Shown here in pieces: positions 53,485 through 62,044 of a stretch of DNA of 64,000 nt. The stretch spans positions 234,418 through 298,417 of the forward strand of contig CATKZB010000001.1 of assembly GCA_949841595.1 (NCBI GenBank). Reading direction: 5' to 3'. The position numbers and the translations under genes were made by a program. The notes below the pieces were generated by a model. That model worked only from the letters and a program-made list of their open reading frames with translations, was not told the DNA's origin and did not search any database. The stretch comes from an uncultured Christensenella sp. (GTDB lineage: Bacteria; Bacillota; Clostridia; Christensenellales; UBA1242). Within the stretch, counting starts at the first letter, position 1. Each line of letters opens with the position of its first letter.

Positions 53485-54102
53485 ATGGCTTATGTAATAA
53501 CTTTGATGGCCCCATCACAAGCAGGTAAAGGTGTAGTTATGGATATGATTTTTAGCATGAAAAATAAATATTTCAATCCAAAAATCTTCCCTAAATATAC
53601 TACTCGCCCTATCCGTGCTACAGATGGTGATGATATCATCAATATAAACAATACTATACCCGAATTTTGCGACCTTGTGTATGAGGGAGGAGGACAAAGG
53701 TATGGTATAAGAATGGATTCGTTGTATGACGAATTAGCAAAAGGAAACTCTCCTGTTTTAGTTGTGAATGATGTGCGTGCTATCCAAGATATTCGTAACG
53801 CTCTATCACCACAAGTTATAACATTGTTTATTTATAGATCAAAACCGGATCTAAATAAATATATAGCAATAGAGAAAGAACGTTATAACGGCACTGAGAT
53901 TGATTTAGAAAAATTAAATAGAAATGCCAATTTAAGATACCAAAAAGCGAGTGATATTTATCGTATCTTTATTGAAAATATTGACTTGTTTGACCATGTC
54001 ATAATAAATTCTGGAACACTTGAACAAACACGAGTTCAAGTAGAAAGTATAATAAACAAAATTATCAATTCAGAAATCAACTTATTGGAAGGAGGTATCT
54101 AA
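53485..54102 (+). CDS. Guanylate-kinase-like protein with altered P-loop, 205 aa
   Basis: Guanylate kinase fold: beta strand and P-loop VITLMAPSQAGKGVVMDMI (residues 4-22), GMP-binding TTRPIRATDGDD (39-50), YGI (73-75) and the following strand VLVVNDVRAI. The P-loop Ser/Thr that normally holds Mg is Gly16, and the Glu/Tyr GMP contacts are only partly present. GGAGG precedes the ATG. One base separates it from a second, more degenerate copy. True Gmk activity is doubtful; a binding or modified-nucleotide role is possible. Confidence 0.8.
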   Translation: MAYVITLMAPSQAGKGVVMDMIFSMKNKYFNPKIFPKYTTRPIRATDGDDIININNTIPEFCDLVYEGGGQRYGIRMDSLYDELAKGNSPVLVVNDVRAIQDIRNALSPQVITLFIYRSKPDLNKYIAIEKERYNGTEIDLEKLNRNANLRYQKASDIYRIFIENIDLFDHVIINSGTLEQTRVQVESIINKIINSEINLLEGGI

Positions 54103-54103
54103 A

Positions 54104-54679
54104 ATGCCATATAAAAAAAGTATTGCAAGATTGTTTGTCATTGTTGGAGCAGATGAATCTGCCAAAGATAATTGTATTGAAGCTATAAAGTCACTCGGAA
54201 AATTACACGCCGAAACTGTAAAGAAAAGAACCACACGAAATGAAAAACTTGGTGACAATGATGAAATGGTTTGCCAAAATATAATTGATAAAGAAAATAG
54301 CACTCCAGAAACTGTTGTGTATAAACCAAACCCGGACTATGATATGGAAAAATGTGACTTTTTATATGAGCGTAAAGGAAACATTTATGGACTTGTCACA
54401 AAAGAAATTTGGGATGGACTTAAAAAAAGCATGTTTCAAGTGGTATCCATCACTAATATAAAAGCAATCAAAAAATTAAAACAAATTTTCAGTGGATTCA
54501 TGGTTTTAATCTATATTCACTCAGCCAATGTTTCTTGTGAAGAAGAAGCTTATAATATACTGCTTAACAATTATCTAGAATTTAAACATATTTTGATTTA
54601 TGAAGATAAATTAGAAAGTCTGTATGACCAATTTTTTAGATTATTTAAATTATATGAAAGCAACAGAATCACAAATTAA
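54104..54679 (+). CDS. Second guanylate-kinase-like protein, P-loop lost, 191 aa
   Basis: Shares the layout of the preceding protein: N-terminal strand (ARLFVIVGADESAKDNCI), KKRTTRNEKLGDNDEM (like TTRPIRATDGDD), NIYGLVTKEIWDGL (like YGI) and VVSITNIKAIKKLKQI (like VVNDVRAIQDIRNA). The P-loop has become GADESAKDN, so ATP binding is unlikely. GGAGG lies upstream and the gap to the first gene is one base, so they are made together, perhaps as a catalytic/non-catalytic heterodimer. Function unknown. Confidence 0.78.
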   Translation: MPYKKSIARLFVIVGADESAKDNCIEAIKSLGKLHAETVKKRTTRNEKLGDNDEMVCQNIIDKENSTPETVVYKPNPDYDMEKCDFLYERKGNIYGLVTKEIWDGLKKSMFQVVSITNIKAIKKLKQIFSGFMVLIYIHSANVSCEEEAYNILLNNYLEFKHILIYEDKLESLYDQFFRLFKLYESNRITN

Positions 54680-54698
54680 TGATATAAACATTATTTAT

Positions 54699-54722
54699 AA
54701 GAACGATAGCTCGTTCTTTTTT
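54699..54722 (+). terminator. Terminator of the guanylate-kinase-like pair
   Basis: AAGAACGA (54699-54706) / TCGTTCTT (54711-54718), then T residues. Confidence 0.85.
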
Positions 54723-54723
54723 C

Positions 54724-54864
54724 TTGCAATGCAAAAGTTTCGGAATTTGTGATTTTTTTCAAAAATTGGGTATTGACAATCCTGAAAGCAGTTTCAATGT
54801 AACTAATTATAGACCTAAAAAAGAAGGAATCAAATTGCAAGAGAGAGTTCCTGTTGCTGAATAA
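54724..54864 (+). pseudogene. Gene remnant, about 46 codons
   Basis: An open frame reading FFQKLGIDNPESSFNVTNYR, then PKKEGIKLQERVPVAE and a stop. There is no ATG or ribosome binding site at its start. Codon content looks like real protein, and it has its own terminator (54880-54907), so it is probably the 3' end of a lost gene. The segment includes the 22-base sequence shared exactly with 1545-1566. Nothing else is seen between 54680 and 55029 apart from terminators and a promoter. Confidence 0.4.
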
Positions 54865-54879
54865 GATTATCATTAAAAA

Positions 54880-54908
54880 AACGCTATTTAGGTAGCGTTC
54901 TTTTTTTA
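54880..54908 (+). terminator. Intrinsic terminator
   Basis: AACGCTA (54880-54886) / TAGCGTT (54893-54899), then CTTTTTTT. Confidence 0.8.
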
Positions 54909-54975
54909 ATTTTTCTTTATTTGTTGGAATATAATATAATAAAAAAGAATTACTTAAAAAATTTTAAATTTTCTT

Positions 54976-55003
54976 TTGCAAACTCCCCCCCACATGCTAT
55001 AAT
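54976..55003 (+). promoter_or_regulatory. Promoter with C7 tract in spacer
   Basis: TTGCAA 54976-54981, a 16-base spacer with seven C (54985-54991) then ACATGC, TATAAT 54998-55003. Drives the glycosyltransferase gene. Confidence 0.75.
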
Positions 55004-55029
55004 ATAAATACGACAAAAAAGGACATAAT

Positions 55030-56226
55030 ATGGTAATCACATTAGTTACAGATCAATTTTATCAAAACAACCATGGGACAAGCGTATCTGCTCAAAGGTT
55101 TTATAATGGACTTGTTTCACGTGGTCACACAGTAAGAGTCTTGGCTATAGACGAAGATAACAACACTGCATACGCTCTTAAAGAGAGATACTTTGGAAAG
55201 CCAATAACAAAAATAATCAATTCACAAGGATTTCAATTTGCAAAACCTGATAAGGAAATTTTGAGAAAATCTATTGAAGGTGCTGATATTGTGCATATCT
55301 ATATGCCATTCAAACTTGGATATAAAGCAATTGAAATGTGCAGAGAAATGAATGTTCCTTGCACAGCTGCTTTTCATATAGTTCCTGAAAATATCACTTC
55401 AACACTTTATTTGGAAGACAGTGCGCTTGTCAATGGTGCATTATGGAAAAAGTTTTATGACACAACATACAGATATGTCAATCATATTCATTGCCCATCT
55501 CTAATGGTGGCAAAGCAACTTGAAAAACATAAATTTCATGCAAACTTACATGTCATCTCAAATGGCTATAATGATATCTTTAAAGTGCAAAAAGAAGAAA
55601 AACCATGTCTATTCAAAGATAAATTTGTAGTTTGCTTTATTGGAAGATTTTCAAGAGAAAAAAGACATGACCTTATCATCAAAGCAGTAAACAACAGCAA
55701 ATATAGAGACAAAATTCAGCTTGTTTTTGGTGGAAAAGGCCCAACAAAGAAACATATCATGAAAATGGCCAAGAAATTGCCAGTTTATCCTATGTTCAGT
55801 TTCTTCTCAAAAGATCAACTTATTTCTCTACTGAATTTTGCTGATTTATACATCCACCCTGCAGATATTGAAGTTGAAGGAATGACTTGCATTGAAGCTA
55901 TAGCCTGTGGATGCGTTCCACTTGTTTCAGACAGTCCAAAAAGTGCAACTCCACAATTTACTATTAATGATAACAGCATCTTTGAAAATGGAAATTGGAA
56001 GGATTTAAGTGCAAAGATTGATTGGTGGATTGAACATCCTGAAGAACTTAAAATGCAAAAAGAAAAAATAGCAAAACATGCTCAAGAATTCACTGTGGAA
56101 AGAAGTATGGATTATTACATTGAAATGTTTGAGCAAGCAATTCATGATTGGGACAAAGATTATGATGGAAAAGACAAAAAGAAAGCCATAAAACCACATA
56201 TAATAAATCATTATGTAAAAAAATAA
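55030..56226 (+). CDS. GT4-family glycosyltransferase, 398 aa
   Basis: GT-B fold. The N-terminal domain begins MVITLVTDQFYQNNHGTSVS with the acceptor-side glycine loop. The C-terminal donor domain has VCFIGRFSREKRHDLIIKAV, LVFGGKGPTKKHI and the E-x7-E motif in EVEGMTCIEAIACGCVPLVS. No signal peptide or membrane span. It resembles enzymes that glycosylate diacylglycerol or surface polymers; the acceptor cannot be told. AAAAGG precedes the ATG. Its promoter carries a C7 tract. Confidence 0.9.
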   Translation: MVITLVTDQFYQNNHGTSVSAQRFYNGLVSRGHTVRVLAIDEDNNTAYALKERYFGKPITKIINSQGFQFAKPDKEILRKSIEGADIVHIYMPFKLGYKAIEMCREMNVPCTAAFHIVPENITSTLYLEDSALVNGALWKKFYDTTYRYVNHIHCPSLMVAKQLEKHKFHANLHVISNGYNDIFKVQKEEKPCLFKDKFVVCFIGRFSREKRHDLIIKAVNNSKYRDKIQLVFGGKGPTKKHIMKMAKKLPVYPMFSFFSKDQLISLLNFADLYIHPADIEVEGMTCIEAIACGCVPLVSDSPKSATPQFTINDNSIFENGNWKDLSAKIDWWIEHPEELKMQKEKIAKHAQEFTVERSMDYYIEMFEQAIHDWDKDYDGKDKKKAIKPHIINHYVKK

Positions 56227-56261
56227 AACAGTCAAAAAATTATTAACTTTGAAACTAACAA

Positions 56262-56290
56262 AAAACTCAACTTATTTAGTTGAGTTTTTT
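56262..56290 (+). terminator. Intrinsic terminator
   Basis: AAAACTCAACT / AGTTGAGTTTT hairpin followed by T residues. Confidence 0.85.
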
Positions 56291-56316
56291 ATATTGAAAA
56301 TGAACAAATATATTTT

Positions 56317-56766
56317 TTAAAGATACTTATAAAATCCATATTCTTCGTTATATCCAATTTTATTATAAAAGTTTCTTGCACTTTGATTATCCCTATTACA
56401 GCCTAAAAATATAAAATCAGCGTTGATTGATTTTCCAAATTCTTCTATAAAAGTCATAATTGACTTTCCTATATTCTGATTTCTATATTCTGGATGAACT
56501 CTTAGATTCCAAAGTGTTAGAATTGGTTTTTGTTGTTCAACTATGTCATGATTAACTACAACTGAACAAAAACCTATCAATTTATTTTCATCTAAAACAG
56601 AAACAAATTTATAGTCTTTGTTTTTCGTCAAACTATTAAACTCTTTTATCATCCCCTCATAATTAGTTTCAATCTTTGTATCACCATTATAATATTGTCT
56701 ATAGAGCCAAGGAAGTTGATCCAAATCTTTTTCAAGAGTAAATCTAATTTCTATTTTTCTTTTCAT
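56317..56766 (-). CDS. GNAT-family N-acetyltransferase
   Basis: 149 residues. Acetyl-CoA binding motif A LRVHPEYRNQNIGKSIMTFI (R-x-x-x-x-G-K/x), preceding strands FCSVVVNHDI and LTLWNL, and motif B SARNFYNKIGYNEEYGFYKYL. The substrate is not predictable. No clear ribosome binding site. A stand-alone gene. Confidence 0.88.
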   Translation of the reverse strand: MKRKIEIRFTLEKDLDQLPWLYRQYYNGDTKIETNYEGMIKEFNSLTKNKDYKFVSVLDENKLIGFCSVVVNHDIVEQQKPILTLWNLRVHPEYRNQNIGKSIMTFIEEFGKSINADFIFLGCNRDNQSARNFYNKIGYNEEYGFYKYL

Positions 56767-56862
56767 ATAATTATATATAACATAAAATTAATAAATACGC
56801 AACTAAAATGTCTTAACTCTTTTTTTGCTAGTTTCCAAATTGATTAACTAAAAGACCGTTTT

Positions 56863-58314
56863 TTAATTTAAATATACATTGCCCTCTATCCAAGCTTTAA
56901 AGTAAGACTCCAAATTTATTCCTGATGTCTTACAAAAACTCTTAATCAAATCTTCTGAAGAAGAATTTTTAAAGGCAAAGTTTTTGTAATACTCTCTTAA
57001 ACATTTCTGAAATTTTCTTTCACTCATCGTCATTCTTAAGCTATCAAACAAAAGCATTCCTTTTGTGTATGTGCAGTTTACATATTCTGGTTCTGTGTCA
57101 AATTCGCTTAAATCTCTGTTCATGCTTTCATCAACATCACCATTTATTTTGGTGTAAATTTCAACAAACTTTTTATATGTTGTCTTTGCATTTTCCATTA
57201 TGGTTTCATACTTGACATTATATTTTGGATTGTTTTCAAAAAACAAAGCTGTGGAAAATTCTGTCAAGCCTTCATCCACCCAAGCCTCTTCATATTCGTT
57301 GTTGCCAACCACACCATACCACCATTGATGTGCAATCTCATGAACGATAACATAATTTATCATTTCATTATCTGAAATATCATCTGAAATCATAACCAAA
57401 TTTGGATATTCCATTCCACCAAAACAAAAATTGGTTTTAACAACACTAAGCTTTTGATAAGGATATTCTCCAAACAGGTTTTCAAAAGTTTTCACTGCTT
57501 CCACAGAAGTTTCAAGATGTTCATCTGACCGTTCATCTTCATAATAAAAATATTCCACTGTCACTTTGCCAACAGTTTTGCTTTTCATTTGAAATTTGTC
57601 AGACAACACAAAACAAAAATCCCTCACCTTTTGTGCTTTGCAGGTTGTTATTTTATGTTCACTTTCTGTTTTTGTGTTTAGCTGAATACCTGTTGATGCC
57701 ATCATAAATTTTTCTGCATATGAGATTGTGACATCAAAATTGGCTAAATCACTATAAAAAGGATCTCCATTTGTCGCATAACCGTTTTTAACAAATCCAT
57801 TTTGATACACACAAGCAATTGGAAAAAAATTACCGAAATTCACAGTGTTGTTGCCATATCCCAACCTGTGATTTATATTTGCCAATTGAATTGTATAGTT
57901 CATACAAATAGCTATTTCTTCGCAAGGAAACAAATCTCGTGGCAAAGAGATTGTTAATATATTTGCAAGAGGTTCTTCAATTTTATATTCCACATCGACA
58001 TTTTCAATTTTAATACTTGAAAATGTTATATTTCCATAACTTTCTCCATTTGGATAAGCTTTATTGGAATAACTGCCTGAAACAGTTTTTTGTCCTTCTG
58101 CAAAAGCGTTTGCATAAAAATAAAAACAGAGTTCTTTCAACGCATTATCTGAATTGTTCACATACAAAACTTCTTGTGAACAGGAAAGTTGATGGGTTTC
58201 TTCATCATACATACCTGAAATTTTATAGTTATTCAATTTCGTTTCATTTGAACAACCCACAAGAAGAAGTGGAATAAGAAAAACAGACACTAAAAACAAA
58301 CATAATTTTTTCAT
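56863..58314 (-). CDS. M1-family metallopeptidase lipoprotein, 483 aa
   Basis: Signal peptide MKKLCLFLVSVFLIPLLLVG and lipobox LVGC (Cys21), so anchored outside the membrane. Zinc motif HEIAHQWW with the downstream glutamate in EAWVDEGLTEF, and the exopeptidase-type GGMEYPN motif before it. About half the length of full aminopeptidase N; contains the N-terminal beta domain and the catalytic domain only. Start at 58314 is chosen for the signal peptide; no ribosome binding site is seen. Confidence 0.92.
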   Translation of the reverse strand: MKKLCLFLVSVFLIPLLLVGCSNETKLNNYKISGMYDEETHQLSCSQEVLYVNNSDNALKELCFYFYANAFAEGQKTVSGSYSNKAYPNGESYGNITFSSIKIENVDVEYKIEEPLANILTISLPRDLFPCEEIAICMNYTIQLANINHRLGYGNNTVNFGNFFPIACVYQNGFVKNGYATNGDPFYSDLANFDVTISYAEKFMMASTGIQLNTKTESEHKITTCKAQKVRDFCFVLSDKFQMKSKTVGKVTVEYFYYEDERSDEHLETSVEAVKTFENLFGEYPYQKLSVVKTNFCFGGMEYPNLVMISDDISDNEMINYVIVHEIAHQWWYGVVGNNEYEEAWVDEGLTEFSTALFFENNPKYNVKYETIMENAKTTYKKFVEIYTKINGDVDESMNRDLSEFDTEPEYVNCTYTKGMLLFDSLRMTMSERKFQKCLREYYKNFAFKNSSSEDLIKSFCKTSGINLESYFKAWIEGNVYLN

Positions 58315-58358
58315 AAAGTATTGTATGAGTTGCAAAATTAAAACATTCTTTTAAAAGG

Positions 58359-58387
58359 TTGTCAAAAGCAATAATTTGTGATATCAT
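58359..58387 (+). promoter_or_regulatory. Promoter of dnaD-dnaC
   Basis: TTGTCA 58359-58364, 17-base spacer, TATCAT 58382-58387. Confidence 0.65.
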
Positions 58388-58414
58388 AATTAAGTTAATA
58401 AAAGAGGAGTTTCT

Positions 58415-59857
58415 ATGGCTTTTTGTAAGTATTCTATTGATATGTTGGCAAACAACACAACTGCTGTTGACAATATTTTCATCAACAACTATCTTCCATA
58501 TGCTGAACCAAGCTTTGTGAAGGTTTATCTATATGGTCTATATAAATGTCAAGACTCAAATGCTAAGGACAACACACTTGAGAACTTTGCAAACGAACTT
58601 AACATGAAACAAGAAGAAGTTGAAAATGCTTTTTATTATTGGCAAGAACAAGGATTGGTGCAACTTTTGAATGTCATCCCTTTTGAAGTGAGATATTTGC
58701 CAATCAGTGATGTTTTGACCAACACAAAAAAATACAACGCAAAAAAATATGAAACTTTCAATGCTCAAGCACAAGAGATTTTGTGTGGAAGAATGATAAC
58801 CCCAAATGAATATAGAGAATACTACGATATCATTGAACGCCTGCATATGGAAAAAGAAGCACTTCTTATGATAATCAACTATTGTGTGAACATAAAAGGA
58901 AATAACGTTGGTTATGCTTATATAACTACAATTGCAAAAGATTGGGCAAATCAAAAAATTACAACTGCAAAACAAGTGGAAGAAAGATTGCTTGAGTTTG
59001 AAACTCTTCGCACTGGAATGGAATATATCATCAAGCTTTTGGGAATTAAAAGACTTGCAAACATTGAAGAGAGAACACTTTACCAAAAATGGATTCAAGA
59101 AGGTTTTGATGACGAAGTTCTCACCTTTGTGGCAAAGAAAGCTAAATCAAAAAGCAAAGCAAATTTCGCTTATATGGATATTATGCTGGATAAATATTAT
59201 TCACAAAAACTTTTTTCAGTCAATGAAATTGAGCTTTATGAAGAAGAAAAATCCAAAGCCACTCAAATTGCACGCAATTTGGCAAAAAATTTGGGACTTT
59301 ATTACGAAAATATAGAACCAGTTGTTGATAACTATATCTTCAATTGGATCAACTTAGGTTTCAGCGAAAAAATGCTGGAAGAAATTTCAAATTATTGCTT
59401 CAAAACTAATGTTCGCACCCTTGAAGGCATGAACAAAGTTTTGGACAAGTTCTATAAACTTGGAATTTTGACGGAAAAAGGTTTGCAAGAATATTTTGAT
59501 AGCGTGCTTGTCGTAGATAAGAAAATTAAAGAGATTTTGGAAGCTATTGGGCTTTCTCGAAATGTTAACCAATTTGACAGAGATAAATATAAAATCTGGA
59601 AAGAAGTTTGGAAAATGCCTGATGATGTCATTGCCTATGCATGCACATTGGCAGTTGGAAAAGAACAACCTATGCAATACCTTTCCAGCATAATTTCAAG
59701 TTTCCACGACAAAAACATCACAAACCTTGAAGACGCAAAAATTTCGTTTGAAATTGTCAATCCAAAAACACAAAAGTCAAATTTCTCGACTGGCAGAAGC
59801 TACACCCGTGAAGAAATGAATTCTCTCTTTCAATCAATTGAAGAGATTGAGATTTAG
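58415..59857 (+). CDS. DnaD/DnaB-type replication initiation protein, 480 aa
   Basis: The N-terminal winged-helix part reads YAEPSFVKVYLYGLYKCQ and ELNMKQEEVENAFYYWQEQG. Several helical DnaD-type (DDBH2) repeats follow: LHMEKEALLMIINYCVNIKG, YITTIAKDWANQKITTAKQV, then two further copies (near 290-340 and 395-440). It loads helicase with the DnaC/DnaI protein encoded eight bases downstream. GAGG precedes the ATG. More DnaD-like repeats than usual. Confidence 0.88.
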   Translation: MAFCKYSIDMLANNTTAVDNIFINNYLPYAEPSFVKVYLYGLYKCQDSNAKDNTLENFANELNMKQEEVENAFYYWQEQGLVQLLNVIPFEVRYLPISDVLTNTKKYNAKKYETFNAQAQEILCGRMITPNEYREYYDIIERLHMEKEALLMIINYCVNIKGNNVGYAYITTIAKDWANQKITTAKQVEERLLEFETLRTGMEYIIKLLGIKRLANIEERTLYQKWIQEGFDDEVLTFVAKKAKSKSKANFAYMDIMLDKYYSQKLFSVNEIELYEEEKSKATQIARNLAKNLGLYYENIEPVVDNYIFNWINLGFSEKMLEEISNYCFKTNVRTLEGMNKVLDKFYKLGILTEKGLQEYFDSVLVVDKKIKEILEAIGLSRNVNQFDRDKYKIWKEVWKMPDDVIAYACTLAVGKEQPMQYLSSIISSFHDKNITNLEDAKISFEIVNPKTQKSNFSTGRSYTREEMNSLFQSIEEIEI

Positions 59858-59865
59858 GAGGGAAA

Positions 59866-60738
59866 ATGAAACAAGAAATTATTAAATCTGCGCAAAACAT
59901 CATTCAGCAACGAAAACTTAAAGCCATTCATGAATATGAAACAAAACTTTCTCCTTATTTGTCAAAGGCAGAATTTGCAGAAATGCATAAAGATTATGTA
60001 CAAATCATGATTGAAAATGCAAAAAAAGAAAGTGAAGGTCAAAAAGTTGATAGGACTGTTGAACTTCGTTTAAAGAAAAATTTTGAGACCATGACGAAGT
60101 GTTTGCAACCAAATTTTAGTTGCAAATTATGCAATGATGAAGGCTATAAAAATGGAGAAATGTGCATATGTTTGAAAAAAGAAATTTCAAAACAAATCTT
60201 GAAAGAAAGTGGTTTTGAAAAACTGGAAAACTTTGAAAGTTCAATCAAAACAAGTGGAACATTTGCCCCTATCTATCAAAAAATGCAAGAATGGTGCAAC
60301 ACCAAATCAGCAAAAAACTTGATTTACATTGCTGGCCCAACAGGTGTTGGCAAAACTTATTTGATTCGTTCAATGGCAAACGAACTTATTGAAAACGGTA
60401 AAGTTGTCAAAATCGTCACTTCATTCAATTTAAATCAAGATTTCAAAGACTTCAGCAAAAAACAAGATGATGAACTTTTAAATAAATATCTTAATTGCGA
60501 AATTTTGTTTATCGACGACTTGGGAACAGAACCAATTTACAAAAATGTTACAATAGAATATTTATATCTTGTGATAAACGAAAGAAAGATGAGAAAACTA
60601 CCAACCATCATCACCAGCAATCTGGACATGGAAGATATAAGAAATCGATATGACGAACGTATTTTTTCAAGAATTGCTGACAGGCAAACATCAATAAACA
60701 TCTTTTTAGACGGTACAGATAAGAGATTAAAAAAATAA
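59866..60738 (+). CDS. DnaC/DnaI-type helicase loader, 290 aa
   Basis: AAA+ ATPase. N-terminal zinc site with Cys-x2-Cys and Cys-x-Cys in FSCKLCNDEGYKNGEMCICL, Walker [13 protein letters not shown] and Walker B CEILFIDDLGTEP. Sensor 1 is in LPTIITSNLD and the arginine finger region in YDERIFSRI. The zinc-finger N-terminus and the DnaD-like partner identify the DnaI type. TAGGAGGG precedes the ATG; an operon with the preceding gene. Confidence 0.93.
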   Translation: MKQEIIKSAQNIIQQRKLKAIHEYETKLSPYLSKAEFAEMHKDYVQIMIENAKKESEGQKVDRTVELRLKKNFETMTKCLQPNFSCKLCNDEGYKNGEMCICLKKEISKQILKESGFEKLENFESSIKTSGTFAPIYQKMQEWCNTKSAKNLIYIAGPTGVGKTYLIRSMANELIENGKVVKIVTSFNLNQDFKDFSKKQDDELLNKYLNCEILFIDDLGTEPIYKNVTIEYLYLVINERKMRKLPTIITSNLDMEDIRNRYDERIFSRIADRQTSINIFLDGTDKRLKK

Positions 60739-60761
60739 CATATTTCAATATGTTATTTTTT
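60733..60761. terminator. Bidirectional terminator
   Basis: AAATAACATATT / AATATGTTATTT hairpin spanning the stop codons of dnaC and the convergent MBL gene. Confidence 0.8.
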
Positions 60762-61371
60762 ATCTATTCAAAAACTTGATCCACAAATTGCAAACCTTGT
60801 CTTGTGTTTGTTTGTCATTATCTTTGCCATGCCCTGAGTGCATGATTGAATAATTTTCTTTTAACAGTGTTTCCAAACTCTCTTTCATTTTCTCTTTGCT
60901 TCCACCATAAAGGTCAATTCTGCCCATATCTCTGCCAATAAGCACATCGCCAACAAAGATTTCATCACCAACACGGTATAGAATGTCACTCTTGCTGTGT
61001 CCACCCAGTTGTTTAAATTCAACATCAAAGTCTCTGACTCTCACTTTTCCATTTCCACTTAAAAATTTGAATTTTGAAAAGTCAGAGATTTTAAACTTAC
61101 CTTCACTGTAATTGAAATCAGAATTTTCCAAATATTCTTTTGCAAATTCACTGCAAAAAACATTGCAGTCAAATTCTTTAAGATAGTCATTTAAAAAATA
61201 ACAATGGTCATAGTGCCCATGAGTGAGAAAAACAGCTTCAACTTTTTTATTTCCAATAATATTTTTAACTTTTCCCAAACTTGCACCAGCATCAAAGATA
61301 ATGCATCCTTTCTCATTTGAAACCACAAAAACATTGCTTTCAATAATTTCGCTGACAATTCTTTCAGTCAT
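60760..61371 (-). CDS. MBL-fold metallo-hydrolase, glyoxalase II-like, 203 aa
   Basis: Metal-binding HGHYDH in FLTHGHYDHCYF, LGGHSKSDILY and GDVLIGRDMGRIDLYGG, ending MHSGHGKDND. The order and spacing are like glyoxalase II / YcbL-type hydrolases. Start at 61371 follows GGAGG. Substrate unknown, probably a thioester. Confidence 0.9.
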   Translation of the reverse strand: MTERIVSEIIESNVFVVSNEKGCIIFDAGASLGKVKNIIGNKKVEAVFLTHGHYDHCYFLNDYLKEFDCNVFCSEFAKEYLENSDFNYSEGKFKISDFSKFKFLSGNGKVRVRDFDVEFKQLGGHSKSDILYRVGDEIFVGDVLIGRDMGRIDLYGGSKEKMKESLETLLKENYSIMHSGHGKDNDKQTQDKVCNLWIKFLNR

Positions 61372-61439
61372 CTGCACCTCCAACATAATTGTTTCTTCAA
61401 TTGGAAATATTTTATCAATTTAAACAAATAAAATCAAAC

Positions 61440-61467
61440 AAAAAAAGCCTTTATTAAAAAGACTCTT
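61440..61467 (-). terminator. Terminator after the Nudix gene
   Basis: Reverse strand AGTCTTT / AAAGGCT with one G-T pair, then TTTTTTT. Confidence 0.6.
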
Positions 61468-62008
61468 AATTATTCTTTTTGAGATAATATTGCAAAATTC
61501 GTTTATCTCTCACAACCATGAATCCAGTTGTGTAAGGATTTTCAAATTTATCAAATGAAGAAGCTTTCAATTGAGCCAAACTGCCAGCAATCAAATCCAA
61601 AGCTTCCTGTGGATAAACCCAAACCAGTTTTGCACCTTCAGCTTTTTCCTTTTCAGTGACATCAATATGTCCCAAATCTTTGACAACTTTGCCAACAAAA
61701 ATATATGAAGTTTGCATGAAATTTGTTTGACCTTTCCTTTCTTCAGTAAAGCCCAGTTCTTCCAGAATTTCAACTTCACAACCCACTTCTTCCAAAACTT
61801 CCCTTTTAAAAGCTTCTGCCGGTGTTTCACCTTTTTCAATTCCACCACCTGGAAGTTTGTATTCAGTTATCTTTTCTTTGTAAAAAACAGCCATTTTGCC
61901 GTCTTCTCTCAAAACAATTCCTCTGGCGCCATACCTTACAATTGGATTGTTAAGTTCTTTTCTTTCCAACCCAAAATCTTCATCTGTGACAACTGCGATA
62001 CAATTCAT
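61466..62008 (-). CDS. Nudix hydrolase, 180 aa
   Basis: Nudix box GGIEKGETPAEAFKREVLEE followed by VG, matching G-x5-E-x7-REUxEExGU in full. Preceded by YGARGIVLREDGKMAVFYK and followed by a beta-rich C-terminus. Cleaves a nucleoside-diphosphate-linked compound; specificity unknown. Start at 62008 follows AAGGAATT; an in-frame TTG two codons earlier is less likely. A decayed copy of its first codons lies at 63041-63085. Confidence 0.92.
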   Translation of the reverse strand: MNCIAVVTDEDFGLERKELNNPIVRYGARGIVLREDGKMAVFYKEKITEYKLPGGGIEKGETPAEAFKREVLEEVGCEVEILEELGFTEERKGQTNFMQTSYIFVGKVVKDLGHIDVTEKEKAEGAKLVWVYPQEALDLIAGSLAQLKASSFDKFENPYTTGFMVVRDKRILQYYLKKNN

Positions 62009-62035
62009 TGACAATTCCTTTTCAATTAAATAAAT
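61981..62035. repeat. Nudix 5' end, copy A of an imperfect direct repeat
   Basis: CATCTGTGACAACTGCGATA and following bases recur at 63041 with one early mismatch (TTCG for TGCG) and a 12-base deletion that removes the Nudix start codon. Confidence 0.7.
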
Positions 62036-62044
62036 TTGCTAAGT

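Noticed and set aside
53024..54679. Toxin-antitoxin pair (Arc-like protein plus guanylate-kinase-like protein)
   Set aside because: A tRNA gene with its own promoter and terminator separates them, and the kinase-like proteins do not resemble known toxins.
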